DNA of 64,000 nt, from the NCBI RefSeq assembly GCF_030817475.1, contig NZ_JAUSZJ010000002.1, forward strand, positions 5,098,626-5,162,625. Reading direction: 5' to 3'. Source of the DNA: Streptomyces sp. V2I9 (GTDB taxonomy: Bacteria; Actinomycetota; Actinomycetes; Streptomycetales; Streptomycetaceae). This document shows, in pieces, positions 18,152 to 26,710 of the stretch; within the stretch, counting starts at the first letter, position 1; each line of letters opens with the position of its first letter. The notes beneath the pieces are model-generated. The model was not told the DNA's origin, searched no databases, and saw only the letters and a program-made list of their open reading frames with translations. A program made the position numbers and the translations under genes.

Positions 18152-19144
18152 ATGTCACTGCTCTCCGTTGAGGAACTCAGCGTCACCTTCACCGCCCGCG
18201 GCCGCAAGGACGCCACGGCCGTGGACGGCGTCTCCTTCACCGTCGACCAGGGTCAGGTCGTGGGCCTGGTCGGCGAGTCGGGCTGCGGTAAGTCCGTCAC
18301 CTCGCTCGCCCTGATGGGGCTGCTGCCCCGCAAAGGCGTGCGGATCGGCGGCCGCGCCGAGTTCGACGGCCGGGACCTGCTGACGCTGAACGAGCGCAAG
18401 CTGCGCGACCTGCGCGGCAGCCAGCTCGCGATGATCTTCCAGGACCCGCTCTCCTCGCTGAACCCGGTCGTCCCGATCGGCGTCCAGGTCACCGAGATCC
18501 TCCAGCGCCACCGCGGGCTGAAGGGCGAGAAGGCCCGCAAGGAAGCGGCCTCGCTGCTCGACCGGGTCGGCATCCCCGACCCGGCGCGGCGGCTCAAGGA
18601 GTACCCGCACCAGCTCTCCGGCGGTATGCGCCAGCGCGCGCTGATCGCCATGGCGGTCGCCTGCGCGCCCCGGCTGCTGATCGCCGACGAGCCGACGACG
18701 GCCCTGGACGTGACCATCCAGGCGCAGATCCTGGAGCTCCTGAAGGAGCTGGTCGACCAGCAGGGCACCGCCCTGCTGATGATCACGCACGACCTCGGGG
18801 TCGTCGCCGGCCTCTGCGACGAGGTCAACGTCCTGTACGCCGGACGGGCGGTGGAGTCGGCGGGCCGCCGCGAGCTGTTCGCGCACCCCACCCACCCGTA
18901 CGCGCACGGGCTGCTCGGCTCCATCCCGCGCCTGGACGCACCGCGCGGCGAGCCGCTCAACCCGATCCGCGGGTCCATCAACGACAAGATCGCCTGGGCC
19001 GACGGCTGCGCGTTCGCACCCCGGTGCGACCACTACACGATGGAGTGCCTGACCGGCACCCCCGAACTGACCGAACCACGCACGGCCGGCCACCAGGTGC
19101 GCTGCGTCAACCCGGTCCTGCCCAAGGCGGAGGTCCCGGCATGA
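18152..19144 (+). CDS. Oligopeptide ABC transporter ATP-binding protein, DppD type
   Basis: A 330-residue ATPase with Walker A GESGCGKS, Q-loop FQDPLSSLNP, signature LSGGMRQR, Walker B LLIADEP and the H-loop ITHDLG. The C-terminal oligo_HPY region with its cysteine cluster (ADGCAFAPRCDHYTMEC) marks the dipeptide/oligopeptide subfamily and may bind an iron-sulfur centre as reported for some members. ATG at 18152; its last bases overlap the start of the next gene (ATGA). Confidence 0.95.
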   Translation: MSLLSVEELSVTFTARGRKDATAVDGVSFTVDQGQVVGLVGESGCGKSVTSLALMGLLPRKGVRIGGRAEFDGRDLLTLNERKLRDLRGSQLAMIFQDPLSSLNPVVPIGVQVTEILQRHRGLKGEKARKEAASLLDRVGIPDPARRLKEYPHQLSGGMRQRALIAMAVACAPRLLIADEPTTALDVTIQAQILELLKELVDQQGTALLMITHDLGVVAGLCDEVNVLYAGRAVESAGRRELFAHPTHPYAHGLLGSIPRLDAPRGEPLNPIRGSINDKIAWADGCAFAPRCDHYTMECLTGTPELTEPRTAGHQVRCVNPVLPKAEVPA

Positions 19145-20421
19145 GCCTTCTCGAACTGGACGACGTCAAAGTCCACTTCCCGGTCAAGAAGGGCCTCTTC
19201 TTCGACCGTACGGTGGGCCACGTCTACGCGGTCGACGGCGTCTCGCTGACCATCGAGGCCGGCCAGACGTACGGCCTGGTCGGCGAGTCGGGCTGCGGCA
19301 AGACGACGCTCGGCCGGGCGGTCCTGCGGCTGAACGACATCACCGACGGCGGGGTCGTCTTCGACGGCACCGACCTGGCGAAGCTGCCCTCCGAGGAGAT
19401 GCGCGCCTTCCGCCGCCGCCTCCAGATGGTCTTCCAGGACCCGCTGGGCAGCCTCAACCCCCGGCAGAACATCGAGTCGATCCTGTCCGAGGGCATGGCC
19501 GCCCACGGCATCGGCAAGGACCGGGCGGAGCGCCGGGAGAAGATCAAGGACATCCTCGCCAAGGTCGGTCTGCCGTCCAACGCGATGTCCCGCTACCCGC
19601 ACGAGTTCTCCGGCGGCCAGCGCCAGCGCATCGGGATCGCCCGCGCGCTGGTCCTGGAGCCGGACGTGATCATCTGCGACGAGCCGGTCTCGGCGCTGGA
19701 CGTCTCGGTCCAGGCGCAGGTGATCAACCTGCTGGAGGAGCTCCAGGAGTCCCTCGGCCTGACCTACCTGGTCATCGCGCACGACCTCGCGGTGGTCCGG
19801 CACATCTCGGACGTCATCGGCGTGATGTACCTCGGCGGGCTCGTCGAGGAGGCCCCGAGCGACGCGCTGTACGCGGGGCCCCGGCACCCGTACACCAAGG
19901 CGCTGATGTCGGCGGTCCCGGTGCCCGACCCCGAGGTCGAGGACCGCCGCGAGCGCATCCTGCTCCACGGCGACCTGCCCTCCCCGGCGAACCCGCCGGC
20001 CGGCTGCCGCTTCCACACCCGCTGCCCGTGGGTGCAGGAGACCAAGTGCGCCACGGAGCGCCCGCCGCTGCTGGACACCGGCGACGGGCACAAGGTGGCC
20101 TGCCACTTCACGGCCGGGATCGAGGCCGGGACGGTGAAGCAGACCCTGGCCACCGGCATCGAGGCGGTCACCGCCACGGCGGCGGTGGCGGCCGAGGCGG
20201 TGGAGACCTCCGAGGGCGAAACGCCCGAGACCGCGGGCGGCGCCCCGGAGCAGGAGCAGGAGCCCGCGACCGTCCCGGCACCGGCCGGCGCGGACGCCTC
20301 CGAGCAGGCGGCGGACGCCCCGGACGAGGAGTCCGCAGGCACGGAGCCGGAGTCCGCGACCGTGCCGGCGCAGCCCGACGCGGACGCCTCCGAGAAGGCG
20401 GAGGAGAGCCCCAAGGCCTAG
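19141..20421 (+). CDS. Oligopeptide ABC transporter ATP-binding protein, DppF type, with acidic tail
   Basis: A 426-residue ATPase: Walker A GESGCGKT, Q-loop FQDPLGSLNPRQ, signature FSGGQRQR, Walker B VIICDEP and oligo_HPY cysteines (PAGCRFHTRCPWVQETKC). The ATG at 19141 overlaps the previous stop by four bases. After about residue 330, where the family normally ends, come some 95 extra residues rich in Ala, Glu, Pro and Thr, with a repeat (ATVPAPAGADASEQA, then ATVPAQPDADASEKA) encoded by DNA copies 90 bases apart. The tail has no family meaning I recognise and is probably disordered. Confidence 0.94.
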   Translation: MSLLELDDVKVHFPVKKGLFFDRTVGHVYAVDGVSLTIEAGQTYGLVGESGCGKTTLGRAVLRLNDITDGGVVFDGTDLAKLPSEEMRAFRRRLQMVFQDPLGSLNPRQNIESILSEGMAAHGIGKDRAERREKIKDILAKVGLPSNAMSRYPHEFSGGQRQRIGIARALVLEPDVIICDEPVSALDVSVQAQVINLLEELQESLGLTYLVIAHDLAVVRHISDVIGVMYLGGLVEEAPSDALYAGPRHPYTKALMSAVPVPDPEVEDRRERILLHGDLPSPANPPAGCRFHTRCPWVQETKCATERPPLLDTGDGHKVACHFTAGIEAGTVKQTLATGIEAVTATAAVAAEAVETSEGETPETAGGAPEQEQEPATVPAPAGADASEQAADAPDEESAGTEPESATVPAQPDADASEKAEESPKA

Positions 20422-20438
20422 GGAGCGCCCGGGCCCGG

Positions 20439-20444
20439 CACAAT
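20439..20444 (+). promoter_or_regulatory. -10-like box, leaderless UPF0126 gene
   Basis: CACAAT, close to TANNNT, ends six bases before the GTG at 20451. No Shine-Dalgarno sequence lies between, and the upstream gene has just ended, so an independent leaderless transcript is plausible. Confidence 0.35.
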
Positions 20445-20450
20445 TGGCCG

Positions 20451-21119
20451 GTGCTCACCGAACTGTTCACGCCCTCCGTCCAGCATGCGCTCGACCTCGT
20501 CGGGATCTTCGTCTTCGCGATCTCGGGCGCCCTGCTCGCCGTCCGCAAGAACTTCGATGTCTTCGGCATCGCGGTCCTCGCGGAGGTGACAGCGCTGGGC
20601 GGAGGGCTGTTCCGTGACGTGATGATCGGCGCGATCCCGCCCGCCGCCTTCACCGACCTCGGCTACTTCATCACCCCGCTGTTCGCCGCCGGACTGGTCT
20701 TCTTCCTCCACCCGCACGTGGAGCGCATCCAGGCCGGCGTCAACGTCTTCGACGCGGCGGGGCTCGGGCTGTTCTGCGTGACCGGCACCGTCAAGGCGTA
20801 CGAGTACGGCCTCGGGCTCACGGCGTCGGCGGCGCTGGGGCTGGCCACGGCGGTCGGCGGCGGTGTGCTGCGCGACGTGCTGGCCAACGAGGTGCCCTCG
20901 CTGCTGCGCTGGGACCGCGACCTGTACGCGGTGCCCGCGATCGTCGGCGCGACCATGGTGGTCCTGTGCATCCGCTTCGACACCCTCAACGCCCTGACCA
21001 GCGGCCTCGCGGTGATCGCCGCGTTCGTCCTGCGGCTGCTGGCGCTGCGCTTCCACTGGCGGGCGCCGCGCGCCTACAACCGGTCGTCGGCGCGGGCCGA
21101 CGAGCTCCTGGGCGGGTAA
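20451..21119 (+). CDS. UPF0126/TRIC-type membrane protein
   Basis: A 222-residue protein with about seven hydrophobic segments arranged as two UPF0126 repeats; each contains the signature of Gly-rich helices ending in RDV (LGGGLFRDVMIGAIPP and VGGGVLRDVLANEVP). Members related to YadS/YicG are structurally similar to trimeric intracellular cation channels, and some are proposed glycine transporters. The GTG at 20451 (VLTELFTPSVQHALDLVGIF) is preceded by no binding site, consistent with leaderless translation. Position between an importer operon and a thioesterase says little about function. Confidence 0.88.
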   Translation: MLTELFTPSVQHALDLVGIFVFAISGALLAVRKNFDVFGIAVLAEVTALGGGLFRDVMIGAIPPAAFTDLGYFITPLFAAGLVFFLHPHVERIQAGVNVFDAAGLGLFCVTGTVKAYEYGLGLTASAALGLATAVGGGVLRDVLANEVPSLLRWDRDLYAVPAIVGATMVVLCIRFDTLNALTSGLAVIAAFVLRLLALRFHWRAPRAYNRSSARADELLGG

Positions 21120-21172
21120 TGCGGCCCACAAAAGCTACCGCTCAGTAGGGTGGTCGATGTACCGTGCGTGCC

Positions 21173-22054
21173 ATGGCACAGGCAGCGACTGAGGCAGTGA
21201 CCGGAGCGGCGCGGACCGCACGGGCGACCATCGGCGACAGCGAGTTCGACCGGGACACCGCGGTCACCCTGCGGGAAGAGGGCGTCTACGACGCCGAACT
21301 CTCCGCGGGCTGGACCATCATCCACGCCGTCAACGGCGGCTACCTGCTGGCCCTGCTCGGCCGCGCCCTGGGCGAGGCCCTGCCGCACCCCGACCCGTTC
21401 TCGGTCTCGGCGCACTACCTCACCGCCTCCGTGCCCGGCCCCGCCGTGATCCGCACCGAGGTCGTCCGCACCGGCCGTACGCTCTCCACCGGACAGGCGT
21501 CCCTCCTCCAGTACGACGGGGACGGCAACGAGGTCGAGCGCATCCGGGTCCTGGCCACCTACGGCGACCTGGACGCGCTCCCCGACGACGTCCGCACGAC
21601 CGCCCTGCCGCCCGCCATGCCCGACCGGGACCACTGCCTCGGCCCGAGCGACGGCGACGCCCCGATCCCCGGCAGCTCCGCCATCACCGAGCGCCTCGAC
21701 ATCAAGCTCGACCCGGCGACCGTGGGCTGGGCGATCGGCGCGCCCTCCGGCAAGGGCGAGATGCGCGGCTGGTTCGGCCTGGCCGACGGCCGTGACCCGG
21801 ACGCGCTGTCGCTGCTGCTCACCGTGGACGCCCTGCCGCCGACCTCGTTCGAGCTGGGCCTCACCGGCTGGACCCCCACCGTCGAACTGACCACCCACAT
21901 CCGCTGCCGCCCCGCGCCGGGCCCGCTGCGCGTCTCGATCACCACCCGCAACCTCGCGGGCGGCTTCCTGGAGGAGGACGCCGAGGTCTGGGACAGCGCC
22001 GACCGCCTGGTGGCCCAGTCCCGCCAGCTCGCCAAGGCCCCGCGCACGGCGTAG
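21173..22054 (+). CDS. Acyl-CoA thioesterase family protein (TesB-like hot-dog fold)
   Basis: A 293-residue protein with two hot-dog-like halves: the N-terminal half contains GWTIIHAVNGGYLLALLGRAL and PFSVSAHYLTASVPGPA, and the C-terminal half contains PTVELTTHIRCRPAPGPL and DRLVAQSRQLA, typical of the 4HBT_3 thioesterase-like family. It would hydrolyse acyl-CoA or an acyl thioester; the substrate is unknown. The ATG at 21173 is preferred over the in-frame GTG at 21164. TACCGT (21160-21165) lies seven bases upstream, suggesting a very short or absent leader. Confidence 0.82.
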   Translation: MAQAATEAVTGAARTARATIGDSEFDRDTAVTLREEGVYDAELSAGWTIIHAVNGGYLLALLGRALGEALPHPDPFSVSAHYLTASVPGPAVIRTEVVRTGRTLSTGQASLLQYDGDGNEVERIRVLATYGDLDALPDDVRTTALPPAMPDRDHCLGPSDGDAPIPGSSAITERLDIKLDPATVGWAIGAPSGKGEMRGWFGLADGRDPDALSLLLTVDALPPTSFELGLTGWTPTVELTTHIRCRPAPGPLRVSITTRNLAGGFLEEDAEVWDSADRLVAQSRQLAKAPRTA

Positions 22055-22103
22055 CCGGGGGAGGGCCCCGGGCCGCGGTGGACACGGGCGGTACGGAGCC
22101 CGT

Positions 22104-22109
22104 CATCAT
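22104..22109 (+). promoter_or_regulatory. -10-like box for WYL regulator gene
   Basis: CATCAT, a weak match to TANNNT, ends six bases before the GTG at 22116. Weak on its own; listed because the spacing is the same as at other leaderless candidates in the window. Confidence 0.25.
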
Positions 22110-22115
22110 GGACCG

Positions 22116-23111
22116 GTGAAAGCCGACCGGCTGCTCGCCGTCCTCCTGCTGCTCCAGACGCGGGGCACGGTCCCCGCCGCCGAGCTGGGCGAGCGCCTCG
22201 ACGTCTCCGTACGCACCGTCTACCGGGACGTCGAGGCGCTCTCCGCCGCCGGGGTACCCGTCTACGCCGAACGCGGGCGGTACGGCGGTATCGCCCTGCT
22301 CCCCGGCTACCGCACCGACGTCACCGGCCTCACCGCCGACGAGGCGCGCGCCCTGTTCGTGTTCACCGCCGACGACGCGCACGCCGCCCTCGGCCTGGAC
22401 GCCGCGCTCCGCTCCGCCCTGCGCAAGGTCATGGCCGCCCTGCCCGCCCCGCACCGCCCGGCCGCCGAGCGGACCAGCCGCCGCGTCCTCGTGGACCCGG
22501 CCCGCTGGATGAGCGGCCCCCGGACCGCCGTGGACATCGCCGAACTCCAGGACGCCGTCCTCGCCGACGTGCGACTGCGCCTGCGCTACCGGCACAGCGG
22601 CGAGGACGCCCCGCGCGACTACACCGTCGATCCGTACGGCCTCGTCGTGAAGGCCGGCGTCTGGTACCTGGTCGCGGACCTCGACGGCGGCCCCCGCCTC
22701 TTCCGCGCCGACCGCGTGCACACCGCCGAACCCACCGGGGACCCCGTACGGCGGCGCGCGGGCGCGGAGTTGGCGGACGTGTGGGAGACGCTGCGCGCCG
22801 AGGTGGAGCGCCGCCCGTCGGCGGTGCGGCTGCGGGTCCGGGTGCACCGGCCCCGGCTGGAGCTGTTCCGGCGGCTGAACGCGGGTGCGCTGACCGGGGA
22901 GCCCCGACCGGACGAGCCCCGGCCGGGGGAGGAGCCGGGACAGTGGCTGCTGGCGGAGCTGGCCGTATCGGAGGTCGGCTGGGCGCGCTCCCTGCTGGCG
23001 TTCGGGCCGACCGTGGAGGTCCTCGACCCGCCCGAGGCCCGCGCCCTGCCGGCCGAGGCCGCCGCCGGGGTGGTCGCCCTGTACGCGGACGGCGGCCGGC
23101 CGGGACCGTAG
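22116..23111 (+). CDS. WYL-domain transcriptional regulator (HTH_11-WYL)
   Basis: A 331-residue regulator of the YafY/PafBC class. Residues 1-60 form a DeoR-like winged helix (LLLLQTRGTVPAAELGERL, SVRTVYRDVEAL). A WYL domain follows, with YTVDPYGLVVKAGVWYLVA and FRADRVHTA; WYL domains bind nucleic acid or small-molecule effectors. A C-terminal WCX-like region completes it. The next gene is convergent TetR, so the natural target may be the gene's own promoter or the thioesterase upstream. The effector is unknown. Confidence 0.9.
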   Translation: MKADRLLAVLLLLQTRGTVPAAELGERLDVSVRTVYRDVEALSAAGVPVYAERGRYGGIALLPGYRTDVTGLTADEARALFVFTADDAHAALGLDAALRSALRKVMAALPAPHRPAAERTSRRVLVDPARWMSGPRTAVDIAELQDAVLADVRLRLRYRHSGEDAPRDYTVDPYGLVVKAGVWYLVADLDGGPRLFRADRVHTAEPTGDPVRRRAGAELADVWETLRAEVERRPSAVRLRVRVHRPRLELFRRLNAGALTGEPRPDEPRPGEEPGQWLLAELAVSEVGWARSLLAFGPTVEVLDPPEARALPAEAAAGVVALYADGGRPGP

Positions 23112-23152
23112 TGCCTCCTGCCGCGGTGGCGGGGGAGGGGCCGGGCGCCGCC

Positions 23153-23776
23153 TCAGCCCTCGTCCAGCCAGTGCGCCCGGCCGATGGTGACCAGACGCAG
23201 CCTCCGCCGGGCCACCCGCACGACCTCCGCCTCGCCCTCCGGCCCGGCCTCCAGCAGGGCCGACGTGGTGATCACCATGTGGTCCACGTAGAGGCCGCCG
23301 AGCATCAGCAGGTCCTCCTCGGTCCATCCGGCGGACCCCGGCTCCTGGCCGAGCGCGCACGCCACCTCCCGTGCGAACCGCAGCAGTTGGGCGGCGATGG
23401 CCTCCCGCACCGGACGCACCCCGCCGTGCTGCTCACGGGAGATGAACCGGAAGTGGGCGGGCTGCGCGCCGACATGACGCGCTATCACCGCCACGCTGCG
23501 GTCCAGCCGCTCCTCGCTGTCGCCCGTCTCCGCGAGCACCGCGCCGATCAGCCCGTGCAGGCTGCCCAGCGCCTCTTCGACCAGGGCGACGCCGAGCGCG
23601 GCGACATCCTCGAAGTGCCGGTAGAAGGCGGTCGGGGTGAGGCCGGCGGCGCGGGTGACCTCCCGCAGGCCCAGGCTGCTCAGGCTCTGGTGCTCCAGCA
23701 GGACGAGGGCGGCATCCAGGAGGGCCCGGCGCGTCCTCAGCTTCTGGGTCTGCCGGATCCCGGCGGTGTGACTCAT
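23153..23776 (-). CDS. TetR-family transcriptional repressor
   Basis: A 207-residue regulator with a TetR N-terminal HTH (TRRALLDAALVLLEH, LREVTRAAGLTPTAFYRHFEDVAALG) followed by a helical ligand-binding domain. The HTH spacing, GLTPTAFYRHF, resembles FabR/lipid-linked members. The ATG at 23776 has no clear binding site. It faces a small membrane protein gene on the other strand across a 116-base gap containing a palindrome that is probably its operator, so it likely represses itself and that gene. Confidence 0.92.
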   Translation of the reverse strand: MSHTAGIRQTQKLRTRRALLDAALVLLEHQSLSSLGLREVTRAAGLTPTAFYRHFEDVAALGVALVEEALGSLHGLIGAVLAETGDSEERLDRSVAVIARHVGAQPAHFRFISREQHGGVRPVREAIAAQLLRFAREVACALGQEPGSAGWTEEDLLMLGGLYVDHMVITTSALLEAGPEGEAEVVRVARRRLRLVTIGRAHWLDEG

Positions 23777-23787
23777 GCCATTCAGTA

Positions 23788-23797
23788 AACAGCTGTT
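23788..23797. promoter_or_regulatory. Palindromic TetR operator candidate
   Basis: AACAGCTGTT is a perfect 10-base palindrome starting 12 bases before the tetR start codon, in the gap to the divergent gene. TetR repressors often bind such sites over their own promoters. TAGGCT at 23826-23831 may be the -10 box for the divergent transcript. Confidence 0.45.
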
Positions 23798-23892
23798 CTC
23801 CGAGTCGAGGAAGAGGCGAGAGGTTTAGGCTGGGGAGTCAGTGAACACTCGTACTCCGAACGGCTTTCGTCGTCGCACAGAGAGGTTCCGCC

Positions 23893-24048
23893 GTGCTCGC
23901 CCTCGTCGCCGCGCTGCTCCTGCTGGGAATCCTCCTCGGGGCGGTCGCCCACCTCCCGCTCGCGATCTCCCTGGCCGCCACGACCGTCATCGGCTGCTGG
24001 CTGCTGATCTTCGCCGTCCGCGAGCGCACATCGCGCCGTCCGCGCTGA
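23893..24048 (+). CDS. Small hydrophobic membrane protein, 51 aa
   Basis: A short frame encoding VLALVAALLLLGILLGAVAH, a second hydrophobic stretch (LAISLAATTVIGCWLLIFAV) and a basic tail (RERTSRRPR): two predicted membrane helices with a positively charged C-terminus facing the cytoplasm. GTG start with AGAGG seven bases ahead. Codon ends are strongly GC-biased. No family recognised. It lies divergent from tetR and 69 bases before a DUF4190 membrane protein, so the three genes probably form one regulatory unit. Confidence 0.7.
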   Translation: MLALVAALLLLGILLGAVAHLPLAISLAATTVIGCWLLIFAVRERTSRRPR

Positions 24049-24117
24049 CCCGCAGGCCCCGCGGCCCGCACCCGCCGAGCCTGTCGTTTCCCCCGCCGAT
24101 CCGAAGGAGCTCGCACC

Positions 24118-24555
24118 ATGACCCTCACCGACCTCGCCCGCCGCGCCACGGGGAGCCCCGCCGACGCCTCGGCCGGGACCGCCGTTCCCGGCGCCGGCCC
24201 GGCCCCCGCCGCGGACGCGCCCGGCCAGGCCGTCCCCGAGGCCGAACCCGCGACGACGGACGCGGACGCGCGTACGAATGCCGCCGTACGTCCGGACGCC
24301 GCCGCGTCCCGGCCCGCGGGGCGTGAGGCGGACTCCCTCGCCGTCGCCTCCTTCGTCCTCGGCCTCGTCGGGCTGCTGATCTTCAACATCGTGCTCGGGC
24401 CCACCGCTGTCGTGATGGCGCTGCTGTCCCTGGCCCGCCGCACCCGCCGCCGTGGACGCGCCTTCCTGGGTCTCGCGCTGGGCGTCGCGGACCTCGTCGT
24501 GCTCGCCGTCCTGGTCACCGCCGACGGCGCGGTCGCCTGGAACATCGGCGGCTGA
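24118..24555 (+). CDS. DUF4190 domain membrane protein
   Basis: A 145-residue protein: about 75 residues of Ala/Pro-rich disordered N-terminus, then a DUF4190-like membrane part beginning ADSLAVASFVLGLVGLLIF, with a second helix (FLGLALGVADLVVLAVLV). Between them lie the basic residues RRTRRRGR. ATG preceded by AAGGAG at normal spacing. DUF4190 proteins are common in Streptomyces and their role is not known. Probably co-transcribed with the 51-aa protein. Confidence 0.85.
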   Translation: MTLTDLARRATGSPADASAGTAVPGAGPAPAADAPGQAVPEAEPATTDADARTNAAVRPDAAASRPAGREADSLAVASFVLGLVGLLIFNIVLGPTAVVMALLSLARRTRRRGRAFLGLALGVADLVVLAVLVTADGAVAWNIGG

Positions 24556-24713
24556 CACCCGTCCCCCTCGGGGGTCCGCGGGCCGCCGCTCCCCGGCGCG
24601 GAGGGGCTCCGGCCGGACTCCGGACCGGGTCTCCGTCCTGGTCACCGCCGTCCGCGCGGCCCTGCGCCGGCCCCGGCCGTGACGCGCCCGGCGTGCGCCC
24701 CGCCCCGGGCTCG

Positions 24714-24719
24714 TAGAAT
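24714..24719 (+). promoter_or_regulatory. -10 box upstream of cysteine desulfurase
   Basis: TAGAAT, a good Streptomyces -10 hexamer, ends ten bases before the ATG at 24730, implying a leader of only three or four bases. No ribosome binding site is visible. Confidence 0.45.
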
Positions 24720-24729
24720 CGGCCCCACC

Positions 24730-25899
24730 ATGGCATACCTCGACCACGCCGCGACCACGCCGATGCTTCCCGAAGCGATCGAGGCGATGACCGCCCAGCT
24801 CTCCGTCACCGGCAACGCGTCCTCGCTGCACGCCGCCGGACGCCGGGCCCGCCGTACCGTCGAGGAGTCCAGAGAAGCCCTCGCCGACTCCCTCGGCGCC
24901 CGCCCCAGCGAGGTGGTGTTCACCTCCGGCGGCACGGAGGCCGACAACCTCGCCGTGAAGGGCCTCTACTGGTCCCGCCGCGACGCCGACCCCCGCCGCA
25001 CCCGCGTCCTGACCGGTCCGGTCGAACACCACGCGGTCCTCGACGCCGTCGACTGGCTCGCCGAGCACGAGGGCGCGACCGTCGAGCACCTCCCGGTCGA
25101 CCGCCACGGCAGGGTGCACCCGCAAGACCTGCGCGAGGCGGTCCTCCGCAACCCCGACGACGTTGCGATGATCACCGTGATGTGGGCCAACAACGAGATC
25201 GGCACCATCATGCCGGTACACGAACTGGCGGCGGTCGCGGCGGAGTTCGGGATTCCCATGCACGCCGACGCGGTCCAGGCGTACGGGCAGCTGGAGGTCG
25301 ACTTCGCCCGCTCCGGGCTGGCCGCGATGACGGTCAGCGGCCACAAGATCGGCGGCCCCTTCGGGATCGGCGCGCTGCTGCTGGGCCGCGACCACACCCC
25401 CGTACCCGTGCTGCACGGCGGCGGCCAGGAACGCCACGTACGCTCCGGAACGCTGGACGCGCCCGCCGTCGCCTCCTTCGCGGTCGCCGGGCGGCTGGCC
25501 GCCGAGCGGCGCGAGCAGTTCGCCCGGCGGGTGGGCTCCCTGCGCGACGACCTCGTGGCCGCCGTGCGCCGGGCCGTGCCGGACGCCGTGCTCGGAGGCG
25601 ACCCCGACCCGGCCGGACGCCTCCCCGCCAACGCCCACTTCAGCTTCCCCGGATGCGAGGGCGACTCGCTGCTCCTCCTGCTGGACGCCCGGGGCATCGC
25701 CTGCTCCACCGGTTCGGCCTGCACCGCCGGCATCGCCCAGCCCAGCCATGTCCTGCTCGCCACCGGCACCGACCCGGACCTGGCACGCGGCACCCTGCGC
25801 TTCTCGCTCGGCCACACCTCGACCGAGGAGGATGTGAAGGCGCTCGCCGAGGCGATCGGCCCGGCGGTCGAACGGGCCAGGACCGCCGGACTGAGCTGA
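24730..25899 (+). CDS. Cysteine desulfurase (IscS/NifS family)
   Basis: A 389-residue PLP enzyme that takes sulfur from L-cysteine as a persulfide. MAYLDHAATTPM opens the protein, the PLP lysine is in SGHKIGGPFGIG, VEHHAVL holds the ring-stacking histidine, and the active-site cysteine lies in STGSACTAG, the loop length of class I (IscS-like) members. ATG preceded by a -10 box and no binding site. mnmA lies about 800 bases downstream on the same strand; IscS-type enzymes donate sulfur for MnmA thiolation of tRNA, so the pairing makes sense. An amidase on the other strand lies between them. Confidence 0.95.
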   Translation: MAYLDHAATTPMLPEAIEAMTAQLSVTGNASSLHAAGRRARRTVEESREALADSLGARPSEVVFTSGGTEADNLAVKGLYWSRRDADPRRTRVLTGPVEHHAVLDAVDWLAEHEGATVEHLPVDRHGRVHPQDLREAVLRNPDDVAMITVMWANNEIGTIMPVHELAAVAAEFGIPMHADAVQAYGQLEVDFARSGLAAMTVSGHKIGGPFGIGALLLGRDHTPVPVLHGGGQERHVRSGTLDAPAVASFAVAGRLAAERREQFARRVGSLRDDLVAAVRRAVPDAVLGGDPDPAGRLPANAHFSFPGCEGDSLLLLLDARGIACSTGSACTAGIAQPSHVLLATGTDPDLARGTLRFSLGHTSTEEDVKALAEAIGPAVERARTAGLS

Positions 25900-25911
25900 C
25901 GGGACGCCGCG

Positions 25912-26649
25912 CTACGCCTTCGCCGACGGCGAGGGCGAGGGTGCGGCGGTGGGCGCCGCCGCAGCCCGCCGGACCAGCTCCATGTACCGGTCCCAGTCCC
26001 AGTGCGGCCCCGGATCGGTGTGGTCGGTGCCCGGCACCTCCACGTGCCCGATGATGTGCTCCCGGTCGACGGGTATCCCGTGCCGGGCGCAGATGGAGGC
26101 CGTGAGCCGCGCCGATGACGCGTACATCTCCTTCGTGAGGTCCTTCGGCCGGTCCACGAACCCCTCGTGCTCGATGCCCACCGCCCGCTCGTTGTAGGCG
26201 CGGTTGCCCGCCTGGTACGCCACGTCCAGCTCGCGGATCATCTGGACCACCCGCCCGTCCTGCCCCACGATGTAGTGCGTCGCGGCCTGGTGGGCGGGGT
26301 CCTGGAACACCTTCACCGCGCTGGCGAAGCTGCCCTGGGTGACGTGGATGATCACCCGGTCGACGGGGAAGTCGGCCGGGCGGTCCGCGCGCCGCCAGTT
26401 CGCGTCCGACGCCGCCACCCAGGTCGCCCCCGGATAGTCCAGCTCGCCCGGCTTGCGGGGCTTCTCGACGCCGGGCACCTGCCACCACAGCCGCTTCACC
26501 GTGTCGCGGGCGAGCAGGGCGGCGGCGCCGGCCGCCACCGCGCCCCCGCCGATCAGCAGCGCGCGCCGGCTGACGCCGTCGCCGGACTTCTTCCGCGACG
26601 ACGAACCGGACGGCTTGCGTGACGCCCCGGTGCTCCCGTTGTTGCTCAT
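25912..26649 (-). CDS. N-acetylmuramoyl-L-alanine amidase, Tat-exported
   Basis: A 245-residue exported peptidoglycan amidase (Amidase_2 fold) cleaving the bond between MurNAc and L-Ala. A twin-arginine signal is seen at SRRALLIGGGAVAAGAAALLA. Catalytic-domain features include VIIHVTQG with the first zinc histidine, AATHYIVGQDGRVVQMI, GIEHEGF and the second ligand set in HIIGHVEVPGTDHTDPGPHWDW. The C-terminus is Ala/Pro/Ser-rich. It ends 12 bases from the convergent cysteine desulfurase and is divergent from mnmA across 61 bases. Likely a cell-wall remodelling enzyme. Confidence 0.92.
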   Translation of the reverse strand: MSNNGSTGASRKPSGSSSRKKSGDGVSRRALLIGGGAVAAGAAALLARDTVKRLWWQVPGVEKPRKPGELDYPGATWVAASDANWRRADRPADFPVDRVIIHVTQGSFASAVKVFQDPAHQAATHYIVGQDGRVVQMIRELDVAYQAGNRAYNERAVGIEHEGFVDRPKDLTKEMYASSARLTASICARHGIPVDREHIIGHVEVPGTDHTDPGPHWDWDRYMELVRRAAAAPTAAPSPSPSAKA

Positions 26650-26710
26650 GTGATCGTCAACGCATATCCGCGAGCGTTCGGTTCCCGGCGACCCGTACCC
26701 TGGAGGGGCT

